Part shown: positions 21,822-32,190 of the stretch, in pieces
Layout of the letters: each line of letters opens with the position of its first letter
Numbering within the stretch: position 1 is the first letter of the stretch
Assembly (NCBI GenBank): GCA_009760855.2
Contig: WPIO01000032.1
Location: 2,733,001 to 2,797,000 of the forward strand
Direction of reading: 5' to 3'
DNA from: Cristatella mucedo
Lineage: Eukaryota > Bryozoa > Phylactolaemata > Cristatellidae
Length of the DNA: 64,000 nt
Notes under the pieces: model-generated
Database searches by the model: none
Told to the model about the DNA's origin: nothing
The model's input: only the letters and a program-made list of their open reading frames with translations
Made by a program: the position numbers and the translations under genes

Positions 21822-21824
21822 ATG
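21822..21824 (+). CDS. RPL7A: RPL7A coding exon 1 (start codon only)
   Basis: ATG is immediately followed by the donor GTAGGT. The next exon begins with CCG AAG, giving the expected MPK start. Confidence 0.85.
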
Positions 21825-24151
21825 GTAGGTGGCTGTTAGTGGGCTACGCGAATTGTAATATCGGCCGCTAGACGTTCCATCTTAAGCTTCATGCTTAAGG
21901 ACATCACGCATATCGCGTCAGAATTGTTTGTCGTTAATACTTAAATTAATAATTTTATCTCAAGTTTTTCTTGACTCGTGAAATGGCCTTGGCGCCGACC
22001 GCCTGAGTGCTCCCGGCTTGACCGTTAACATTTCCATTACAGCCGAAGCCTACTAAAAAGGGCAAGAAGAAGGTAGCGGCTGCGCCTCTTAAAACAAAGG
22101 CAGAGGAAAAAAAGAAGGTTGTTAATCCTCTGTTTGAGAAGCGTGCCAAGAATTTCGGCATCGGTAAGTACTACCTGAAAGCTGACTCCTGCGTGAGGGC
22201 TGAACCAGCGTGCGTTTTAATCCATGCTTGCCGTATTATTTATAGGGCAAGATATTCAACCCAAGCGAGACTTAAGCAGGTTTGTTAGATGGCCCAAGTA
22301 TATTCGACTCCAGCGACAGACCGCTGTTCTTTATCAGCGTCTGAAAGTTCCACCGCCGATCAACCAGTTCAGAAGCGCCGTTGACCGGCAGACAGGTTAG
22401 TCTCGGTTGACGGTAATATACACGACGACGGCCCTTGTATCGTCGTCCCCTTAGTCCTCCTGCTGCAGGTGCATGGTAGCTTGGCTGAACAAGTTGACGA
22501 CCACATTGAGGTACCCCATTCTACTATGTATGCTGTTGGAATTCCGGCCGATTGTGATAGTGCTTGTGTGACGCTGTTGACTTTATTCTACTGAGTACGT
22601 AAGCCTGTTTCCTCGCTATTGGTTAGTTGTGGTGGGCTCTGGAGCACTGTCAATTAGTCCATGTTGGTTTTTGTAAACATAGCCCTTATTTTGTGATCTT
22701 GCATGCTCACGTAGCCCCTCCCCGTTATGTCCGTGTGCTTAGTGGTCGCACCACTACCAATCGGTTAGTTGGAAGGTAGCAGGATACATAGCGTCCAGAA
22801 TAGCAGGTACCACAAGTGTCTGGTGCAATGCTCCCTTCAATGTTTATTTGTACGAGGCATGCAACGACGTGTGCATATGCTATGAAGGGCCGACATGACA
22901 GTGGTACCTTCCAAATCGGGTGATTAACACAAAACTAACCCGAGGCTGATTGCTACGATTATCGCGGCCTTGTAGCTTATTGTGTGCATGTCTGCATGTG
23001 TCTGGTTAGTAAATACTGTTTATGCCCAATGCAAAAAGTATCTGGCGTATCCTGTGGGCACGAATTTCATCCTCAAGACACCTGTAGTGTACCGTTGTTA
23101 GCTTCGAACCTAACCGAGAAATAGTACTAGATGGACAGGTTTACAAGTCATGCATGAATTATCACTCTTATGAAAAGGTGTCATCTGAAATCCTATGCAT
23201 TTTTAAGTCATTATCGTAATCCATCCGTGTTGGTATGCTATGCCTTCTAGATTTGTTGCTGTACCGATGTCCCTGGCATAAGCCGTGCTTTTTTGTGCAT
23301 GATTGTGCTTCTGCTGTTCCTATCCATAAAAGTGTTCTACACGTTAAAAATGTTAAGATATTGTGATTGTTGTGGTGCTTGCCGATTTTGGAGTTATGGC
23401 GACAATGTCTTCATGGGCATTAGTCGCGATCTTTAGCTTCATGTGTTATGTTGTGTTCTATTTCTGTTGATTTAAGCAAAGCAATTTCTACGGTTGAAGC
23501 TTGCTGTAGTGTAGTTGGTTCGTTTTTTAGCTACTCAGCTTTTTAAGCTGCTCGACAAGTATCGCCCCGAGACAAAATTGATGAAGAAGGAAAGGTTGCT
23601 TGCCCGGGCCAAGGCCAGAACTGAGGGCAAGGATGACAAGCCTACTCCCAGACCACCTGTAGTGAGGTCCGGAGTCAACACTATTACAAACCTTGTTGAA
23701 CAGAAGAAAGCTCAGCTTGTTATCATAGCTCATGATGTTGATCCGATTGAGGTAAAGCTTGAGCAGTTGCTTGGGGATGTTTTGCTATTGTTGTTTTGTT
23801 CAGATGCTGAAATGTGTTTGATTGATACCTGATGCCTTTTAGATCGTCATCCATTTGCCAGCACTCTGCAGGAAAATGGGTGTCCCATACTGCATTGTGA
23901 AGGGTAAGGCAAGGCTTGGTCGTGTGGTGCGGAGGAAGACAGCAACGTCACTGGCACTCACTCAGGTTAACGCTGAGGACAAGACTACTCTGAGCAAGCT
24001 AGTTGAAAGTGTGAAGACCAACTTCAACGAGAGGGGTGAGGAGCTTCGAAAGCACTGGGGAGGTGGTCAGATGGGTGCCAAGTCACTTGCTCGTATTGCT
24101 AAGCTGGAAAAAGCTAAGGCAAAGGAAGTGGCTGCAAAGGCGGCAGCTTAA
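21822..24151 (+). CDS. RPL7A: 60S ribosomal protein L7a (eL8), five coding exons
   Basis: Exons are 21822-21824, 22043-22163, 22246-22395, 23531-23751 and 23843-24151. Joined they give 267 residues, against 266 in human. eL8 is a structural protein of the large ribosomal subunit. Diagnostic blocks include [46 protein letters not shown], the L7Ae-type core [10 protein letters not shown] with [19 protein letters not shown], and the lysine-rich end [10 protein letters not shown]. All introns are GT..AG and phases agree. The first coding exon is only the ATG. The 1135-base third intron is the largest. Vertebrate RPL7A introns host C/D snoRNAs; I saw none with clear boxes here. AATAAA lies 23 bases after the stop. 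Confidence 0.97.
22043..22163 (+). CDS. RPL7A: RPL7A exon 2
   Basis: It encodes the basic N-terminus through KNFGI and ends one base into the next glycine codon. Donor GTAAGT. Confidence 0.95.
22246..22395 (+). CDS. RPL7A: RPL7A exon 3
   Basis: It encodes [12 protein letters not shown] through AVDRQT. The acceptor is TTATAG, the donor GTTAGT. Confidence 0.95.
23531..23751 (+). CDS. RPL7A: RPL7A exon 4
   Basis: It encodes [15 protein letters not shown] through [10 protein letters not shown]. The acceptor is TTTTTTAG, the donor GTAAAG. Confidence 0.95.
23843..24151 (+). CDS. RPL7A: RPL7A exon 5 and stop
   Basis: It encodes [13 protein letters not shown] through the lysine/alanine-rich end, and stops at TAA 24149-24151. 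Confidence 0.97.
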   Translation: MVIHLPALCRKMGVPYCIVKGKARLGRVVRRKTATSLALTQVNAEDKTTLSKLVESVKTNFNERGEELRKHWGGGQMGAKSLARIAKLEKAKAKEVAAKAAA

Positions 24152-24173
24152 TTCTTGTGTGGGACGATCGTTA

Positions 24174-24179
24174 AATAAA
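24174..24179 (+). terminator. RPL7A poly(A) signal
   Basis: Canonical AATAAA 23 bases downstream of the RPL7A stop codon. Confidence 0.85.
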
Positions 24180-26061
24180 ATACGCTGTCACACAGTAGTG
24201 TCTTGTACTTGCCTGTGTTTACAACCGCCAGTTGATGTAACATACATATTGTGCAGCACTTGCTTTTACATAAGTAGTGCCAACCATATATGCTTAAGTC
24301 GGCTGCATCGGATTGAGCAACAGTGGAAATAGTCGTAAGTAGCAGCTTTATGCAATTCTGTCATTAAGAAAAAATTAAAAGCTAGCATCAGCTATCACCT
24401 GGGTGACTACTGGTGTTGCCTTAAGGCAGCTGGAGATAGCTGTTTCCATAAGTCATTCTTCATTAGTTGTGGGTAACAGTACAGAGTCCAGTGCTCATTA
24501 TTTTTAGATGTGGCCTGTGCATTTTAGAACCACCTGTGATGCCACCAGATTATGATGAAATTATCATATTAGTTGGTTAGTGGCTAGATGTAGGACATGA
24601 TCTTGTATAGCGATCATTCATACAGACTGCTGTGCAGCATCCAGTGGGTTTCTAGCTTTAGTTAAATGTCAAGTCATCTGATGTGCCGGAGCGAGTTGCA
24701 GGTTAGGGATCACACGTGCCATAGGGACGGGTCTCCGTGGGAGTTGAAGTTGATTACAGGCACAGCCAAACGAGTCAGAAGAGCTGGTAGTACTGTTCGA
24801 AGCTTAGGTAAGAAGTATTTTGGCTAGGTATGGAGCAAGAGAACATGACAGAATTTACGAATTAGTTCCAAATACTGCAGGTACCGAATATGCTGGCCGT
24901 CACAGCTTATTTATTCAGATTGAGAAAGTCGGCTTATGACCTACCTGACTGCTGATGTTCACTAAAGTTGAGGTAGTAGATGGGAGGCAATGAAGGGTTG
25001 AAGCACGGCCGTGGCTATGGTTGGTTCTCGCATTGAAGAAGTTAACCTCGGTCAAGTATTGGCTTAAATGAATGGCCTTATAATTGCCTCTGAAGGAATA
25101 TATTCATTGTTTACAGTGCAGCTGCAAATCGAGGCGTGAGACGAAAAGTACGGTGTCTAGAGGGCACCTTAGACTGGGGTGTTTAATACGGGATAAGGTT
25201 AGCTGGGTTCGGCTTGAAGGTGGGCCATTGAGGTTGAGTAAGGATAAGTGGTTAAGGCTAGTGAGAATGTTACTTGGACTCTTATCTAGCTTACACAAAC
25301 AAAAAGGCTTACACAAGATCTGCTAATGGCAGCAATGGCAAGTATGGTGTGGGCCTGAGAACGATACGCAGCCCAGAGCATTACGATAGTCGAAAGCATT
25401 TCCCAGGTCATCAAGAAATTGAGTCGAGTTTGCTATCGATCGAGGAGATGGTTGATGATCGCGGTCAGCACTTATGGATCGTGAAGTTGTAATTCCATTT
25501 TTTCTTGGCCTTTGGCTAGGATGGATTATAGTAATAGTATATCTGTATACCGCCCTCGAAGAACTTATTTTCTAGGCTCGACATATGCTGCAAAGGAAGC
25601 ATGGTCGAATAGTTGTCTCGTGGTAGCACGCTCAATGTCAACAAGCATAACACGGTTAGAGGATTGGTACGACCTACAATATACACGCTTTCGTGTACCG
25701 GTCAATGGACAGTAAGGGCTGATCTTAGGTATCCTTTTTTCAAGCTAACATTTACTAACCCTAGCTAGTTTTGCTTCTGCAATGTCCCATTGGCCATTTG
25801 GGCTAGGTCACTGTGCTTAGTCAGAGGGGCAAACTCGTGCAGAAAATAGGCTAGTTGCAAAGGAATCGCAGGTTGAATGGAGAGAGCAGAATAGGTGAGG
25901 ATGAAATTTTTTTAATAGATGCGTTGGATTCATTTTTGAAAAAATTGTAGGACCATTAAAGGCTTACAGTGGACGGATCTCCAAGCGGTATTTTAATAAT
26001 TTAATTGTATAGCATTAGTTGCTTCGAGATTTAAGCACCTATGGAGTTTTGGAAGAGCACT
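24180..26061. other. Unassigned intergenic sequence
   Basis: Several ORFs of 60-80 codons (25084-25715) are present, with no recognisable domain. No clear repeat was seen. Confidence 0.3.
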
Positions 26062-26180
26062 AAAATAATTCATTTGTATAGCGCCCTCAGAGAACTGAAT
26101 TCTCTTTCAAGGCACTCAACAGGTGCCTTATAGAAAAATACGTGTGATAACATCTGCAAGCAGTGGGCACACAGTAATAC
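26062..26180 (-). mobile_element. LINE 3' UTR fragment
   Basis: AATAATTCATTTGTATAGCG followed by CCTCAGAGAACTGAATTCTC and a GGCACTCAACAGGTGCC segment, as in the LINE end at 10.5 kb. Confidence 0.65.
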
Positions 26181-28974
26181 AAACGAAGGACGAATTCCTT
26201 GTATAACTATCTGCTTGTAAGTCTTCCTGTTATGAAGTAAGATGCTTAAAATGCTGATGACCCTAATTGGACTGACACGTTTGTATGTTCATTTGAACTG
26301 TACTTCTACATTTGGGTCGGGTTGGTCATGATGGACCTTACATGTAAGCATACACTTGCAGAGCTGTTTACGCGCGTTCTCGATGAGCCAGTCCGTTTTC
26401 TGCAGGCATGGCGAATTTGTCTGCCCAACTTTGAGATGTCCCTTGATGGCTCTGTGTAATGTGAACAGACACGTATTGGTATAGCAGACAGCTGCTGGTT
26501 TACAGTAATCCTACTGAGTACGCCATGCCGTGGTTGGCCGAAAGATTTTGGTTAGGTTATAAGGTTAAGGATGTAAGGTTTAGCATTGTACTGGCCAGCG
26601 CCTTTGAAGTCCGTTTGCACGAAAAAGCATGAAATTTGTATAAGAATTGCATGAAATTGCGTGGGTGCATTACAACGACAATGTGCTACGATGTTCGCCG
26701 GAACTTCGAGCTTCATGCCTGCGATCTCCGGTTGGTTTTTGCTTAATTGGAGTGGATTTTGGAGTGTTTGCTGGTGCTGGGTTGGCTGTTCTAAGTGAAT
26801 GGAGAAACAGCCAGGATAGCTTCCATTTAGGCCAACGTACAGAGGAAGTCCAGAGCCAGCTATGTCGAGTGTTAGACGTCCAGTTCTGCTAGCGGTTTAC
26901 TGGCATTAGCGGCTAGTCGAAGCAGGCCAAGCCCCAGTAGTACCGAGTGAGACAGTCGACCCTGCTTTCGGTGGACCCAACGACATCTACTCTCCAACTG
27001 CCGACTATGGCACATCTTTTTCAGCGGTCCTGAACTGCTACTTCTATGCTACTCACTACCTCAACTGCTCTCCTAACTCAGATATGCTTCCCACTTTCTC
27101 TTTGTTGCGTGAGACGAAGTCTGTTGGCTATCGAATGCGTACCGAAAGCCGCTTAGGCTGTGAGTGCGCTATACAAAACTCTCCTGCGTAACACCCACAT
27201 GGTCTTTTTGACTTTGTGGAGTTACTGACGGAGATACATTACATTACATTACACCTTCGTTCAATCGGCGAGCTGGGTCATTTGCTCCTGGTGCATCTGT
27301 TTGAAAACGGAGATCGAGGCTGACCGGCGCTCTCTGGTATGATACCGGTAAGTCGTTGTCTGGGCACCCACAATTAATTTTTGGCCTAAATGTGCTCTTA
27401 AATGATCAGCTATTATTTGATTGTCTCAAGCAAGCAAGATTGTTGAATGAACTGTACTAAATGCAACTGCTGTATGTAAATGTACTACCAAGACCATAAT
27501 GATCTTAAAAGAAATGCGATCGAGTTGGCCACACAAAAGTTAGATTATGTAAATATAGCTGCCTTAAGGTTTTGCAATCCAGTTGGGAAGTCTTCAGTGT
27601 CAACAGCTTACTGCTTCTACAGAAATCTTGTGGTGTCACTTTCGATGATTTGCGTTCTATTTGCCAGCTTTGTTGCTACGTCGGCTTTTATCGCATTTTG
27701 TCATAATGCAGTTTTGTCAGTATCTACCTTTCAGAAAGCTCTCCTTAACACTTTACTCCAGTCCCTCCAAACGAAGCTATTATAAATGCATGCGAGAGAC
27801 ACAAAAGGATTTATGTTGCAGAGCAGCAACTAACTAAGAATGCAAGTAAGCCTGTGGACTGTAGGCTATAGGCTGTCAAATAATGTAGCTATAGTATCGA
27901 TCTCGGTCAGAAGCTGACGTCTTGGATTACCTTTTCCTTTGCTTTAACAGCAAAGCGCCTATCATTATGTTCGAGATTATCATATTTTCGTCGAATACAT
28001 CTCATGTAATGGTCTTGCACATTCTGTGCTCTTAAATACCCAAATTTGAGTTCATAATTTGGCAAATATAATTTGAGCATTTTTATTTAGCCTGATTTGG
28101 TGCATTAAAGAGAATCAACAGCACAAATAGGTCCATTATTAAGAAACGTGATATCAACATAAGGATAACTAACAAACTATATGTGAGAAATAATTCCTGA
28201 AAATCCGTGCTCAACCATATGAAAGCCCAGTGGATTACGTACGGTGCAGATTCCGACTATAGTGCCTACTGAAAGAACTCGTGCAGTCTGTCCTTTTTCA
28301 TATATCGCATTGGTCGTGAAAGATAGACGAAGTCAGCTACCTTCTGATGCTATCCGTAATATTGTGCGAAGACGAAGTCTTTCCATAATTTACAAAAGAC
28401 TCCTCGGGAAGGGTACAATATGAAGTAAAGTTGAACATCGATGGCGCACACAAGACAGAACACTAGCACTTTGGCGGGTCTCAAAAAACGTGTGTTCTCA
28501 CATGGCCGCTCCTAGCCCGCCAGTACGCGACTGCCCTACCCGGCATCCTAATTATAAATCACCCCCACCTCTCTTCTCCGCCTGAAACCCTAACAAAACC
28601 ATTTCCCCATCAACTGGTATGCCCCATAAAACCACCGCATCGCCATAAACTCTGCTGGGCCGTAAACTGGCATCAGCGGGAATACCAAGGCCATAAACAT
28701 CTCTAGTCAATTAACGCCACCAGCATATAAACTATAAACAACACAAATTAGTCACATTCCCCCTTGATCGCAAGGTCACAACGCCATCGGCACATTAACT
28801 ATGAACACTACAATAAATAAGCCACATGAAGCTTAATATTTGCTGAAAAGGAAGCATATCAATTAATTAGTCATAGCAGGCACAACTTCCGTACACAGCC
28901 ACAGTAGCAACAATTCCCTCGGACAGAGAAAAGGCTGCGAGAATCAAATAGGTTTTTAGCTACTTTAAAAAATA
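26181..28974. other. Unassigned sequence
   Basis: A plus-strand ORF at 27480-27785 has a hydrophobic stretch. Another at 26647-26892 has no recognisable features. A triplicated TTACA run lies near 27238. No gene call is justified. Confidence 0.3.
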
Positions 28975-29445
28975 TTTAAAATAGGCGACGACGTTGTCAG
29001 TCGGTAGTGAGTTCCTGGCTTTGGGAGCATTCAAATTGAAGCCACCGTCTGTGATAGATTTGAAATTTATTTGAGGCGTCGAGCCAAACGACCAGAGTCA
29101 GAAGAGTGAGTAGTGTCGAGGGTAAACCTGAATATGCAGTAATTCAGATATACAAGCTGGAGAAAGAGAATGAATGGATTGTGGTGTAACATATTACAAT
29201 TATACCTGATCATGATCATCTCCATAAATGCGTCTTGAGCCTAGCTTAAAAGCTGAACATTCATTGCTACTACTGACCGTAGCTGAAAGCAAGTTCCTGA
29301 CTTTTACTGCAAACGAGCTTAAGGTTCGATCCCCAAAAGATTTCAAATTTGTGTAAGGGAGATGACCGGATGCTGAGGAGCCACTTGTGCGAGAGCTCAA
29401 CGGAGGAGCAAGGAGGTTTGATAGGTAGCTTGGCGCAAGAGAGTG
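28975..29445 (-). mobile_element. LINE C-terminal fragments (one or two copies)
   Basis: Two blocks (28975-29190 and 29195-29445) both encode, on the minus strand, versions of the C-terminal LKSFGDRTLSSFAVK region. This suggests two overlapping insertions or a local duplication of a diverged LINE subfamily. Confidence 0.55.
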
Positions 29446-29628
29446 AAGTAAATAAAACCAGTGAATATAAAGTTATGTGTATAGCGTCTCTAGAGGCTTG
29501 TCATCACAACAAGTTCAGAGTATTTCTCCAAGAGGGAAAACCAGTTTTCTTTTCATATTGAATAGAACGGCTGCTAAAGTGACGCGCCGTCTGTAGAAGG
29601 TCAATGTGATTTCTAACGGGCTATAAAC

Positions 29629-29776
29629 ATAATTCATTTGAAAATCGCCCCAAGAGAAGTTAATCTCTATTCTCACATGCCACGGGATTCGAGCCCAAGA
29701 CCACGGTCATCAAATGCATTTACCTTGAACTTGGTTCAAGACGAACACCCTCACCACTTAGCAAAACTAGCGTGGC
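29629..29776 (-). mobile_element. SINE-2, clearest copy
   Basis: The minus strand begins GCCACGCTAG and includes a B-box GGGCTCGAATCC followed by CGTGGC, which can pair with the initial GCCACG like a tRNA acceptor stem. The 3' part (AGAGATTAACTTCTCTTGGG and AAATGAATTAT) equals the LINE 3' end. This supports a chimeric SINE: tRNA-like head plus LINE tail. Confidence 0.65.
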
Positions 29777-29817
29777 ACTGTCAGTTTTTTAAGAGGCTTA
29801 ACATTCTTAGCTTCTGA

Positions 29818-30856
29818 GGGACCCCATAAATGCTGTCCTAAATAGGTGTTTTTAAGTTATTTTTAAATGTGGTCAGGTCAGGGGGTACTCTGACGCAGGT
29901 CGGAGGGAGTTCCAGGCTTTGGGAGCATACGAACTAAACGCACGGTCTCCAAAGGATTTGAGGTTTGTACGATGTATTTGTAGACTGTTGGATTCCGAAA
30001 AGCGAGTGGTACGATGCTTGGCCTGATGGAGTAGTATATCTGAGAGATAAGCTGGAGCCATAGAATGAAGGGACCTAAAAATTAGCGACAAAACCTTGAA
30101 GTCAATCCGTTGCTTGACTGGTAGCCAGTGCAGGTCGGCGAGAAGTGGTGTAATGTGGCAACTGCGATGCTCACGACAGACAAGCCTAGCTGCTGAGTTT
30201 TGCACCAGCTGCAATCGCCTGATCGCACATGCTGGTAGGCCAGTAAGCAGTGAGTTGCAGAAGTCGAGACGGGATGTCACGAATGCATGGACCAACTTGG
30301 ACGTGGTATCCTTATCTAAACAAGCCCGAATTTTAGCAATGTTATGAACCTGAAAATAGGCAGATTTGACTGAGGAGCTGATATGGTCGTCTAACGAGAG
30401 GTCACTTTGGAATATGACACCTAGATTTCGAGCTGATTCAACTGGAGATATGCTGGCAGAGCCAATTTTGAGCGTCAGCCTTTCCAATTTGTGAATCACA
30501 CTAGGTTTGCCCATAACTAGTAAGTTAGTTTTGTCATCATTTAGTTTTAGAAAATTTGCTGCCATCCATGTGCGGATGTCATCAATGCATGCAGCAAGTG
30601 AGGTGAGAAGAGTTTGAGGAGCTTGAAGGCTGGGATGGATCACAGCAAAGGTACAACTGAGTGTCATCCGCATAGAAGTGAAAGGCTTGTGCTTGGCAAT
30701 CACATCAGCAAAAGGGAGAGTATAAACCGTGAAAAGAACAGGACCTAGCACGGACCCCTGAGGTACCCTATATTTCAGAGGTACCTCAGATGATCTTTGT
30801 CCATTCACGTCAATACTCCGGAGTCTGCAAAGTGGCACGCTGTCTCGTGCTGCCAA
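29818..30856 (-). pseudogene. CR1/L2-like LINE ORF2 remnant, 327 codons open
   Basis: This is the longest open LINE reading in the window. It begins just before PLKYRVPQGSVLGPVLF. The catalytic FADD/YADD region is out of frame (SMRMTLSCTF in place of YVDDTQLYF). It then regains frame for the thumb/C-terminal blocks: NFLKLNDDKTNLLVMG, SARNLGVIFQSDLSLDDHIS, HAFVTSRLDFCNSLLTGLPA, ITPLLADLHWLPVKQRIDFK and AFSSYAPKAWNSL. Paired frameshifts therefore destroyed the active site while leaving the flanks readable. There is no endonuclease domain, so the copy is 5'-truncated. Confidence 0.88.
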
Positions 30857-31520
30857 AATAAGGGTACGAAGTTTTTATGATAATCAAAATTATTATAATA
30901 ACGCTAGATACCAGACTTTGATTTTATGTTCACTGGGTAAGCAGTGTGTTTTCTTAATCCCCGTTGCTAAAATCAAAAGAAAATAGCTGTTGTTACACTA
31001 AACTGCTTCTGTGGTCAGGACTGATAGTGTGAAGTTCTCCCGCTTGGCTACTGGGCACAATGCGGACGTCAGGTTCGCAAATATAACTCAGCTTTGACGC
31101 TACAGACTTATTGATGGTTAGGCCGACATATCACACAAGAGTAGTATTCACACAGTTATAACATTACAGGTACCTTAAACAAACTTTTTAGTTTAAGTTA
31201 CTGCAGAAGAAAAGAATATTGAATAGCCCTACTTGATTGACGTGGCATCAAGAGATTTGCTTGCACCCAATATATGTATTTTGTTACATGCGTGGACACT
31301 TTATTCAGAAAAGAGCGAATAAGTACTCCATGAAAGCATCTGCTGAGATACGCCTACTTTGGTATGCTTGTCTGGGACGAAGATATGTCCTGAGCACCTC
31401 ATTTCACGTGCGAACACTGCAAGAGAAATCTCGAAGGGATGGTGAATAATTTGATGCTCCCTAGATGGATTTCATGCGAACTATTAGGTAATGTGCAATA
31501 TACCATGCAGTTTGCCACCC
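30857..31520. other. Unassigned sequence
   Basis: AT-rich. A short plus-strand ORF at 31237-31449 may belong to the broken ORF just downstream but shows no diagnostic motif. Confidence 0.3.
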
Positions 31521-32190
31521 TAAGAATTTGGTGGGGACTGACTTATCACTCAAGCAACTGCTATATCTGCATGATGGACTTTTCAAAAGCCGAATTGGCA
31601 AGAGCCCGCCTACCATAAAGTATCGGCTTATTCCTTCATCCATGGCCCCAGTACGGCACTGCCCAGATCTCTTGGTTCCCACCCCTTCCGAGAAGGGCGA
31701 GCTATTTTCAGACGAGAACAAGAAGTCAGGCTGGGAATAATATTACAATTTCGCAGATATCGCTGAGAAGAGAAAGCCGCACTTCCCCAACCAGAAACAT
31801 CTTAAGAATCTCATCAGAGACCTCGGTCTGACAAAGTGCAGTGCCGAGCTTCTGACATCCAGACTACAGAATTGAAACTTGTTGGGTGATAGTGTGAAAG
31901 TAATGGATTAGAATGAGCACTACCGACGTTTTTCCAACTTCTTCAGCGGCCAAGATGAGCTCTGCTTCTGCAACAATGCAGCCAGTCTATTTGAGGCTTA
32001 TGTAATCACCAGTGTCTTGGTGTACTGCGCCTATTCCTGGACAGTTCATCTTGAGCCCCAAAATAAATCGTTACGCTTCATAACGGAAGCAAGCAACCGT
32101 TTCTCCCCATGGCTCACTCAGTGCACCACATAGAGGACTACATCAGTATCAAGATGTCGCTGAGTGCCTTGAAGGATGGGAAAAAGGCCT
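31521..32190 (+). pseudogene. Broken copy of a multi-copy ORF of unknown function
   Basis: A single plus-strand frame stays readable through three stops (31738, after LLTSRLQN near 31873, and after SVKVMD near 31909). Blocks include LLYLHDGLFKSRIG, FPNQKHLKNLIRDLGLTKC, AELLTSRLQN, RRFSNFFSGQDELCFCNN and SLFEAY. A frameshift near 32010 follows, then WTVHLEPQNKSLRFI and a LAHSVHH region. I recall very similar ORFs recurring in arthropod and cnidarian genomes as unnamed, probably transposon-linked genes. The function is unknown to me. This copy is clearly dead. Confidence 0.55.

Noticed and set aside
22396-23530. Intronic snoRNA in RPL7A intron 3
   Set aside because: Vertebrate RPL7A introns carry C/D snoRNAs, but I found no RTGATGA and CTGA pair with suitable spacing and terminal stem.
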